Shown here: one piece after another, positions 1 through 5,895 of the stretch
Layout of the letters: each line of letters starts with the position of its first letter
How positions within the stretch are numbered: the stretch's first letter is position 1
NCBI GenBank assembly: GCA_903832075.1
Contig: CAILAF010000248.1
Coordinates: 1 to 8,718 of the forward strand
Direction of reading: 5' to 3'
DNA from: an uncultured Chitinophagaceae bacterium
GTDB taxonomy: Bacteria; Bacteroidota; Bacteroidia; Chitinophagales; Chitinophagaceae
DNA length: 8,718 nt
Position numbers and translations under genes: made by a program
The notes under the pieces: model-generated
What the model saw: the letters and a program-made list of their open reading frames with translations, nothing else
Database searches by the model: none
Told to the model about the DNA's origin: nothing

Positions 1-1942
1 CTGCATTACTATTTACCCAAACATCTACAGGATCGCCAATTTTTTTATTCCATCCTGCTGCTTTATCTCTCCAATTCCAATGAGGCGAAATATGCAAAAC
101 ATCTTTATCGGTCCACCAACTTTGATAATAATAATAAATATTTTTAGGGAAGCCGCACATATCCATTATTCCAAAATGAGAATTTATATTAGGCCATTGA
201 AAAGGTGTTGGTTCCCCGCGATAATCAAAACCTGTCCAAACAAAACCACCCATCCAATAATTATTTTCTGCTGCTAATTTCCACCAATCTTCTGCTTTAC
301 TTGCCCACCATGGCGCAGTAATATCCTGATCGGGTACATATCCTCTGATACTGTCTTTTTCATATATACCTCTGGTAGTTACAGTGCTTCCCATTTCAGT
401 TCCAATGATTGGTTGATTAGGGTGGTCTTTATGATAATCTGCAACAGCAAACTGACGATAATTAAATCCTCGAACAGGAATTACTTCATTGATTCCGTTA
501 AAAACATTGGGCACATCTGCAGCATAAGTGCTTGTTCTGGTAGAATCCAATTCTTTTTGTTTGGATAATAATGTTTGTGCAATTCGTTTCCCATTGGTAT
601 TGGTTTGAATCCATCCTTCTTCATTACCAATTGACCATAAAAATATTGATGGATGATTTCTATCCCTCAAAATCATTTTTTCAAATTGATTCATATATTC
701 AGGACTGCTGTTCAATAAACGATTTTCATCTAATACTAACATACCAAGACTATCACAAGCATCAAGAAATTCGGGTGTGGGCGGGTTATGACTTGTTCTG
801 CATGCATTGACCCCCATATTTTTTAAAAGCTGAATTCTATAATATTGTAAATAATCAGGCATGGCGCTTCCTACTCCTGCATGATCCTGATGATTATTGG
901 TGCCTTGTATTTTAATATGAACACCATTCAGAAAAAATCCTTCATTGGCATCAAAGCGTAAAGTTCTGATACCAAATTTTTCTTTTACCTGATCAATAAT
1001 TTTTCCATTCGATTTAACCACAGAAACAATTCTGTATAAATATGGATCATCTAATGACCACAACCTGGGATTAGCGATAGAAATATTTTGTTTGATTTTT
1101 TTATTCTCATTAACCGATAATGCAAGCGGTTGTTCTTTTGTTTGCGTGATTTGATTTCCATCGCGATCGGTTATATAAGAATAAACTGTACAATTTGCCG
1201 ATGAAAGATTTAAATTTTCAACAGCTGTTTCAATATGAATGAGGGCATTTTTATTTTGTACATCAGCAGATACAAACAATCCTCCATCCTGTATATGCAT
1301 ATTCTCATATTCATTTAACCAAACATGTCTGTAAATACCGGCACCTTCATAAAACCAGCCTTCGTATTGCGATGCATCAACACGCACTGCCAATACATTA
1401 TCCTTATCAAACTTTATATAATCAGTAATATCGTAAGATACACCCATATAACCACTCAAATTATTGCCCAAATAAAAGCCATTGATCCAAACAGAGGCAT
1501 TTCTATAAATGCCATCAAACTGAATTTGAAAACGAATACCTGAATCAGCAGATGAAACAGTAAAATGTTTACGATACCAACCAATACTTGTTTCCGGAAA
1601 GAGTCCGCCAACCGGTTTATAACCATGCGATTCCACATCAAAATTCGGAACATTAACAAAAGGCAATTCAACTGCCCAATCGTGCGGAAGATTGATTGTT
1701 CTCCATAAATTATCATTGAATCTTGCATCAATGGCTGTTGTTGCTGCATTGCCCGATTTAGAAAAGATCGTTGCTATTCCATAATTAAAATCTTTGCCCG
1801 GATCAGATGCGTTTCCAAAATGAAATTTCCAGTTATCATCAAAGTTTATTTTTTTACGACTGCTTTGTTGCGCATTGCAAAATGCGATGCTGCAAAAGTT
1901 CAGTAACATCAATAAAATAATATTTGCTGTTTGCCTCATCAT
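1..1942 (-). CDS. Secreted GH2 beta-galactosidase-type glycoside hydrolase, C-terminus cut by window edge
   Basis: The minus-strand frame stays open from ATG at 1942 to the left edge (647 codons, no stop), so the gene is partial only because of the window. A signal peptide (residues 1-24, cleavage at NA|QQ) directs it to the periplasm or exterior. Domain order follows GH2: an N-terminal sugar-binding beta-sandwich (about 30-205, with LPHDW at 85-89), an Ig-like domain (about 210-320) and a TIM barrel from about 325. Family landmarks are RTSHNPP (His385), WSIGNEEGW with the expected acid/base Glu441, and IGTEMGS with the expected nucleophile Glu516. After PHWNW (about 623) the protein enters what should be a DUF4982-type beta domain, so roughly 150-200 residues are missing. 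It probably removes beta-linked galactose or a related sugar from oligosaccharides; the substrate cannot be read from sequence. A second in-frame ATG at 1939 is an equally possible start. It is divergent from the next gene. Confidence 0.93.
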   Translation of the reverse strand, partial: MMRQTANIILLMLLNFCSIAFCNAQQSSRKKINFDDNWKFHFGNASDPGKDFNYGIATIFSKSGNAATTAIDARFNDNLWRTINLPHDWAVELPFVNVPNFDVESHGYKPVGGLFPETSIGWYRKHFTVSSADSGIRFQIQFDGIYRNASVWINGFYLGNNLSGYMGVSYDITDYIKFDKDNVLAVRVDASQYEGWFYEGAGIYRHVWLNEYENMHIQDGGLFVSADVQNKNALIHIETAVENLNLSSANCTVYSYITDRDGNQITQTKEQPLALSVNENKKIKQNISIANPRLWSLDDPYLYRIVSVVKSNGKIIDQVKEKFGIRTLRFDANEGFFLNGVHIKIQGTNNHQDHAGVGSAMPDYLQYYRIQLLKNMGVNACRTSHNPPTPEFLDACDSLGMLVLDENRLLNSSPEYMNQFEKMILRDRNHPSIFLWSIGNEEGWIQTNTNGKRIAQTLLSKQKELDSTRTSTYAADVPNVFNGINEVIPVRGFNYRQFAVADYHKDHPNQPIIGTEMGSTVTTRGIYEKDSIRGYVPDQDITAPWWASKAEDWWKLAAENNYWMGGFVWTGFDYRGEPTPFQWPNINSHFGIMDMCGFPKNIYYYYQSWWTDKDVLHISPHWNWRDKAAGWNKKIGDPVDVWVNSNA

Positions 1943-2038
1943 GCTTTGTAGTTTAAATTTTAGTAGTATAAAATTAGCAGATAAAAAAGAATGAGCGTAA
2001 AAGCTTTTTTGGTACAAGATGATCATTGTTTCCTTCCG

Positions 2039-2071
2039 GACTCCTTCGAGACTGCTTCGGGACTCCTTCGG
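2039..2071. repeat. Three tandem 11-base repeats (GACTCCTTCGG type)
   Basis: Three units lie directly end to end: GACTCCTTCGA (2039-2049), GACTGCTTCGG (2050-2060) and GACTCCTTCGG (2061-2071). They differ from each other at one or two positions. The last unit with its flank contains CTCCTTCGGAG, which can fold into a four-pair hairpin. The unit length is close to one DNA helical turn. The array is more GC-rich than its surroundings. Its function is unknown; it could be a dispersed intergenic repeat or a protein-binding array. Confidence 0.75.
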
Positions 2072-2237
2072 AGATACTCCACTAATTAACGGACTTGATA
2101 CGAAGCAGGTAGGGCAGAGAGTGGGAAGAGGTAGTGCCAAAACATAGGGAGGTATAACTATTTCTTGGTATATTATTTTAGAAGGATATGACAAAAATCA
2201 TGTTTTTTTATTTTTTTTAATTAATATTGGTCATGAA

Positions 2238-2265
2238 TTGTTTTACTATAAAAAATTAGTTTTTG
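2238..2265 (+). promoter_or_regulatory. Weak candidate promoter for the tail-collar gene
   Basis: TTG at 2238-2240 and TAGTTTTTG at 2257-2265 resemble the Bacteroidota -33 (TTTG) and -7 (TAnnTTTG) boxes. The 16-base spacer is shorter than the usual 19 or so, and the -7 box carries one extra T. It lies about 60 bases before the ATG at 2325. Such matches are easy to find by chance in AT-rich DNA, so this is tentative. Confidence 0.22.
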
Positions 2266-2324
2266 AAATATTAAAGTAATTCAAAAGAGAAACAAAATTA
2301 ATTAACCTTTAAAACCAAACAATC

Positions 2325-2993
2325 ATGGAAGAAATTTACGTTGGTTCAATTTTCCTATGGACATTAAACTGGGTGCCTGATGATTTAGCATTTTGCAATG
2401 GTCAGTTATTAAATATTAGCAATAATCAGATGCTGTATTCGTTAATTGGTACAACTTATGGTGGTGATGGTGTGCACAATTTTGGTGTGCCTGATTTGCG
2501 CAGCCGGGTACCCATAGGTGCAAATAGTTATTCCAATACTTCTCCAACATTACCTACCATACCGCTCAACCAAACCGGAGGAACTCTGTCAAATTCTTTT
2601 GTGGCAAATGGCTCAAGTTCCTTTACGCTTACAACTAACCAGATACCTTCTCATAATCATAATGCAGGTGGTGCATCATTAGCAACCATCAGCATTCCGG
2701 CTAATACCGGTAATGGTAATACAGCAGCTCCTGGTAACAATACTATTTTAGCTACAGGTAATTATAGTAATGGATTAACAACTGTACAAACAAAGAATTA
2801 TAGTACAGCAGGTGCAAATACAACTTTACAACCCATTAGTGCATCTGTACTAGGAAGTGCAACTGCTTTTACAGGTGGGGGGCAACCAGTTTCTGCACCT
2901 GTTTCAGTAACAGGTAGTGTACCAACTGCGCAACCATATTTAGCCCTAAATTATGTGATTTGCTTAATAGGAATTTATCCTCAACGCCCATAA
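2325..2993 (+). CDS. Phage tail-collar domain protein (microcystin-dependent protein family)
   Basis: A 222-residue protein with the standard layout of the stand-alone tail-collar family (PF07484 type, often annotated microcystin-dependent protein or phage tail protein). Residues 5-62 carry the collar domain, including FCNGQLL, LYSLIGTTYGGDG, FGVPDLRSRVPIG. LTTNQIPSHNHN follows at about 100-112. A Ser/Thr/Asn/Gly-rich, probably variable segment spans about 115-195. The end is GGGQPVS... and QPYLALNYVICLIGIYPQRP. Length matches family members I know (about 170-230 residues). There is no signal peptide or membrane segment. In phages this fold forms trimeric tail fibre or tail plate parts; the role of lone bacterial copies is not settled. 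No other phage or injection-system gene is nearby. The start ATG follows an A-rich leader without a clear ribosome binding site, normal for Bacteroidota. It lies 85 bases before the next plus-strand gene with no obvious terminator between, so read-through into the first surface-protein module is possible. Confidence 0.88.
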   Translation: MEEIYVGSIFLWTLNWVPDDLAFCNGQLLNISNNQMLYSLIGTTYGGDGVHNFGVPDLRSRVPIGANSYSNTSPTLPTIPLNQTGGTLSNSFVANGSSSFTLTTNQIPSHNHNAGGASLATISIPANTGNGNTAAPGNNTILATGNYSNGLTTVQTKNYSTAGANTTLQPISASVLGSATAFTGGGQPVSAPVSVTGSVPTAQPYLALNYVICLIGIYPQRP

Positions 2994-3078
2994 ACATTAA
3001 AATATACGTAGCCAAAAATTACTAATTAGTTTATAAAATTAACTTCTTACACAATAGATCTTAAAACTAACAAAGCGT

Positions 3079-5316
3079 ATGAAAATAATATTTTCCTTAA
3101 AGGGAATAGTAAGGCATAAAAAAAATGTAATACTTAAAAAGCAACGTCCTTTAATCTCTATTTATTTGCTCCTATTTTGTTTTGCAATAATTACCAGTAC
3201 TAATTTTGTAAAAGCACAATACACAGGCACAAAAGTAAATATAACTGCTAAAGGAGATCCCTCAACAGTTTATATAGGACCAACAAGTTTAAGTGCAGGA
3301 TCTAATCCAATTGATTTATCTGGCGGATTAAACGCAGTTGTCTTAAATATTAATACTTCAACAAATCAAATCGTCATTACTTTTTCAGGTGGAGCCTCCC
3401 TTACTACAGAGTTTGATTTAGTTTTTTCAGGAGGTAATTTCGGTAGTTTAACCTCTATTACTTTTAACTCCGGCTCTTCTACCAGTTCGGGTAAGAATGA
3501 TGTAGTTGCAACAAAAGCAAGTAGTACTACTTTTAGATTTTCCTTACCAAACAATGGGGGTAGTGCTACTGGTACTGGTACTATTGTTTGGGATATTGTT
3601 GCTGCGGCTGCAGTTACTTCTACCACATGGAATGGTACCACATGGAGTAATAGTGCACCAACTTCAACAGTAGATGCCATCATTGCCAGCAGTGTTACAC
3701 CCGGCTCATTTACTTGTCAAAACCTAACCATAAATAGTAGTTATGCATTAACCATTGGCAGTGGTGTAACAGCAACGGTAAACGGCAATATTACCAATAG
3801 CGGTAATGGTATTAGCGGTACAGGAACTTTAACCATTGCAGCTGCAAGTGGATTAAGTGGTAATGCTATAACCATCGGGGGGACATTAAATTTAAGTTCA
3901 GGAACATTTACAACAAATAGTTTATTAAAGATTGCACCCGGCGGTGCGATTATCGGTACTTATGCTAATTTGAGTGGTTCAGTTACTCTTCAACAAAGCA
4001 TCATCCCGCAAAGAGGCTGGAGAATCTTTGCCAATCCGTTCTCAACATCACAAACATTCTCAACCATTGCAAGCAATAATAGTATTAGTATACAAACAAC
4101 CGGAAGTTCCAATGCAGCACATATTGCCGATAACAGAACATTCAGTAATACTACCAATACATGGAGTGATGGTGGAACAAGCGTTGCGGCCAATACACCT
4201 TATGGATTATTTATACGAGGATTGGCCAGTGAGGTTACAGGCTTAACTTATACAGGAGGCCCAACAGCATTCACGTATAGTGTTAGTGGTACATTAAATG
4301 GTGCCACTACTTCGGTAACACCAACCAGTACTTCTAACTTTTTATTAGTTGGTAATCCTTATGCCGCTCCTGTTAACAGCAAAGCATTAACCGGACAAAC
4401 AGCAGGAACTAATTATTATGTGTATACAATTTCTCAGGGTGGTTCACAATCAGCACAAAGAACCAATGCAGGAAGTTGGGTAGCAGCGAGCAGCAGTTCT
4501 AATACATCGAATACCATTCCTGTACTCGGTGTAATTGCTTATCAACCTGCCAGCTTATCTTCTTTCAGCATTACTCCTTCTGATATCAATACATCAGGCA
4601 CATTACAAGCAGGTTTGTTTGGCGTACAACCCATTCAAGAACAAATAGAATTATGGGTAGAACAGAATGGGGATTTCAGAGATAAATTATTTGTGAGATT
4701 GGATGCAAATGCAACAGCATCAGGAACAGAACGAGCAGACTTACTAAAATTCTATAACGACAATGTGAATGTCTATACGATAGGAACAACAGATGACACC
4801 AGAATGGCCATTGATGCAAGAAATGTATTGAGTACTATACCGCTTGGTGTATATGGATTGCCTGGTGATTATAATTTTAAACTGAACAATAATAATTTAC
4901 CTGATGGAACAACAGTGTATCTGAATGATAAATTATTAAATACACAAACAGAACTAAAAGTAGGAGATACTTATAACTATACGATTACATCAGATGCATC
5001 TACTTATGGAGAACAAAGATTTGAATTATCGTTCAATGCAAAGAAAACCATATTAAATAATGATCCAAGTGCAGGAAGTTTAACAGCTAATGTATTGGGT
5101 AATATCACCAATGGCAATTTAGTGGCTGTAGAAATATCGGGAAGTTCGGGACCTGTAAGTATTGCGATAAAAGATATGAGTGGCAGAGCAATAGGAGCAG
5201 TGAATGCAACCAATGGCATACAGTATATTAATATCGGCAATACTGTTTCAGGGATGTTATTATTACAGATCAGTGATGGAAAAAGTTCGATTATTAAAAA
5301 AGTGATGAAACTCTAA
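3079..5316 (+). CDS. Large secreted surface protein with T9SS-type C-terminal sorting region (module 1)
   Basis: A 745-residue protein of unknown function. The signal peptide has an unusually long basic N-region (residues 1-23) before the hydrophobic core, and cleaves at KA|QY (46/47). Residues about 48-175 form a Ser/Thr/Gly-rich beta domain I do not recognise. From about 183 (TWNGTTWSNSAPTSTVDAI) it follows the TWxG...DW/VDxVxI type of repeat seen in many Bacteroidota T9SS substrates, leading into a beta-helix-like stretch. Residues about 290-670 (RGWRIFANPF, FLLVGNPY, IPVLGVIAYQPAS) form the scaffold shared with the protein at 5896. The last 75 residues (NVLGNITNGNL... DMSGRAIG... SGMLLLQISDGK... 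KKVMKL) resemble a T9SS type A sorting domain, though the usual YPNP box is absent. It should be exported across the inner membrane by Sec and the outer membrane by T9SS, then displayed or released. The small gene 44 bases downstream is probably co-transcribed. No catalytic motif was seen; an adhesin or structural role is inference. Confidence 0.85.
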   Translation: MKIIFSLKGIVRHKKNVILKKQRPLISIYLLLFCFAIITSTNFVKAQYTGTKVNITAKGDPSTVYIGPTSLSAGSNPIDLSGGLNAVVLNINTSTNQIVITFSGGASLTTEFDLVFSGGNFGSLTSITFNSGSSTSSGKNDVVATKASSTTFRFSLPNNGGSATGTGTIVWDIVAAAAVTSTTWNGTTWSNSAPTSTVDAIIASSVTPGSFTCQNLTINSSYALTIGSGVTATVNGNITNSGNGISGTGTLTIAAASGLSGNAITIGGTLNLSSGTFTTNSLLKIAPGGAIIGTYANLSGSVTLQQSIIPQRGWRIFANPFSTSQTFSTIASNNSISIQTTGSSNAAHIADNRTFSNTTNTWSDGGTSVAANTPYGLFIRGLASEVTGLTYTGGPTAFTYSVSGTLNGATTSVTPTSTSNFLLVGNPYAAPVNSKALTGQTAGTNYYVYTISQGGSQSAQRTNAGSWVAASSSSNTSNTIPVLGVIAYQPASLSSFSITPSDINTSGTLQAGLFGVQPIQEQIELWVEQNGDFRDKLFVRLDANATASGTERADLLKFYNDNVNVYTIGTTDDTRMAIDARNVLSTIPLGVYGLPGDYNFKLNNNNLPDGTTVYLNDKLLNTQTELKVGDTYNYTITSDASTYGEQRFELSFNAKKTILNNDPSAGSLTANVLGNITNGNLVAVEISGSSGPVSIAIKDMSGRAIGAVNATNGIQYINIGNTVSGMLLLQISDGKSSIIKKVMKL

Positions 5317-5360
5317 TCCAACAACTGAAAACAAAATCAATAACCCCAAAAACAAGCAGT

Positions 5361-5594
5361 ATGAAAAAATATATCAACTCAAACAATACAAAAGCAATAC
5401 TAAAAGTATTATGTACATTAATAATTTTAATTGTGATAACAAGTATTAAAGCCCATGCACAACCATCATCACCCGGTGGTGATGTAGATGCACCGATAGA
5501 CGGTGGATTATCATTACTTATTGCAGGTGGTGTAGGATATGGAATAAAGAAAGTGAGAGAGAGGAGAAAACCCCCAACCCCTAAAGGGGAGTAA
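5361..5594 (+). CDS. Small PID-CTERM-like sorting-signal protein (module 1)
   Basis: A 77-residue protein. Residues 1-33 are a signal peptide (cleavage AHA|Q). Residues 34-44 (QPSSPGGDVDA) are a short acidic linker. PIDGG (45-49) then opens a short hydrophobic Gly-rich segment (LSLLIAGGVGYGI), followed by a basic cluster KKVRERRK (63-70). Motif, membrane segment and basic end in that order are the layout of CTERM sorting signals handled by exosortase-like enzymes, and the PIDGG form matches what I know as PID-CTERM in Bacteroidota. No sorting enzyme is present in this window. Almost nothing remains outside the two signals, so the mature product is a very short peptide or a minimal membrane protein. 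The gene follows the large surface-protein gene by 44 bases, suggesting a partnership. The last residues (PPTPKGE) are encoded by a palindromic repeat. It is about 81% identical to the protein at 8470 over the first 70 residues (57/70 by eye). Confidence 0.82.
   Translation: MKKYINSNNTKAILKVLCTLIILIVITSIKAHAQPSSPGGDVDAPIDGGLSLLIAGGVGYGIKKVRERRKPPTPKGE
5571..5591. repeat. C-run palindrome CCCC-TAAA-GGGG inside the 3' end of the small gene
   Basis: CCCCC (5571-5575), AA, then the inverted repeat CCCC (5578-5581) TAAA GGGG (5586-5589), ending just before the TAA stop. It encodes PPTPKGE. Palindromes of this kind are common between genes in Bacteroidota, from general familiarity, so the coding region appears to run into an intergenic repeat. 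The hairpin lies only about 20 bases before the terminator stem. Confidence 0.7.
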
Positions 5595-5608
5595 AGAAAG
5601 TTTTATGT

Positions 5609-5642
5609 AAAAGCCATCAGATATTTTCGGGTGGCTTTTTTT
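5609..5642 (+). terminator. Rho-independent terminator of module 1
   Basis: AAAAGCCA (5609-5616) pairs with TGGCTTTT (5632-5639); one further G-T and one C-G pair extend the stem inward. A T-run (5636-5642) follows the GC core. It sits 15 bases after the stop of the small gene at 5361-5594. It should end transcription of module 1 and so make module 2 an independent unit. The matching A-run on the left could let it also act on the opposite strand. Confidence 0.8.
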
Positions 5643-5801
5643 ATTGAAGAATATTATAAATAATTTATTCAAGTTCAGAAATACTTCATAAAGCAGAATT
5701 GTTCAATAATCAAACAATACGCTTCATTTGGAAATAAACGCACTTCAGGAATATAAATAGGGGGATAGATTTTTTTGGGACTATCTTGAAATATCAAACA
5801 C

Positions 5802-5828
5802 TTGTTTTTTAAATAGATCGGATATAAT
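5802..5828 (+). promoter_or_regulatory. Candidate promoter for module 2
   Basis: TTG (5802-5804) and TATAAT (5823-5828) are separated by 18 bases, close to the spacing between -33 and -7 elements in Bacteroidota. The -7 element fits TAnnTTTG only in part. It would give a leader of about 60 bases before the ATG at 5896. Its place downstream of a terminator and upstream of the gene supports it, but the match is modest. Confidence 0.35.
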
Positions 5829-5895
5829 TCAACAATCGAGCCTGAACTATACAGAGCAAGTTTTTCTATTTTATGATAACAACAATAAATCAAAT

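Larger units (their letters stand above)
1943..2324. other. Divergent intergenic region with no gene
   Basis: These 382 bases separate the GH2 gene (minus) from the tail-collar gene (plus), so promoters for both must lie here. The left third is ordinary AT-rich DNA. Positions 2039-2071 hold an 11-base tandem repeat. About 2095-2155 is purine-rich and higher in GC, with no open frame or RNA I recognise. From 2160 onward it is very AT-rich, with long T and A runs typical of a Bacteroidota promoter/leader region. I found no convincing promoter for the minus-strand gene and no terminator. Confidence 0.7.
5595..5895. other. Intergenic region between the two modules
   Basis: About 300 AT-rich bases. 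The first 50 hold the terminator of module 1. The remainder should contain the promoter and leader of module 2; the best candidate is at 5802-5828. A 72-codon minus-strand frame (5675-5893) spans most of it but has no recognisable protein features, and I do not call it. No RNA gene or mobile-element trace was seen. Confidence 0.7.

Noticed and set aside
80..1543. Plus-strand open frames of 65-79 codons at 80-277, 571-810 and 1325-1543
   Set aside because: They lie opposite the GH2 gene, whose frame has full domain and catalytic motif support; their translations show no protein-like features.
1456..1749. Minus-strand 97-codon frame
   Set aside because: It overlaps the GH2 gene in another frame and is a shadow of it.
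2877..2882. Run of six G in the tail-collar gene as a phase-variation tract
   Set aside because: It is short and encodes the GGGQP motif that is usual near the end of this family, so protein constraint explains it.
3366..5240. Frames at 3366-3683 (-), 3974-4246 (+), 3990-4193 (-) and 5004-5240 (-)
   Set aside because: All overlap the well-supported large gene at 3079-5316 and look like translations of the wrong frame.
2325..5316. Prophage or contractile injection-system remnant based on the tail-collar domain
   Set aside because: No other tail, baseplate, capsid, integrase or lysis gene is present; stand-alone collar proteins are common in bacteria.
5675..5893. Minus-strand 72-codon frame filling most of the gap between the modules
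   Set aside because: No signal peptide, motif or recognisable family, and it covers the likely promoter and leader of the gene at 5896. A frame of this length can occur by chance in AT-rich DNA.
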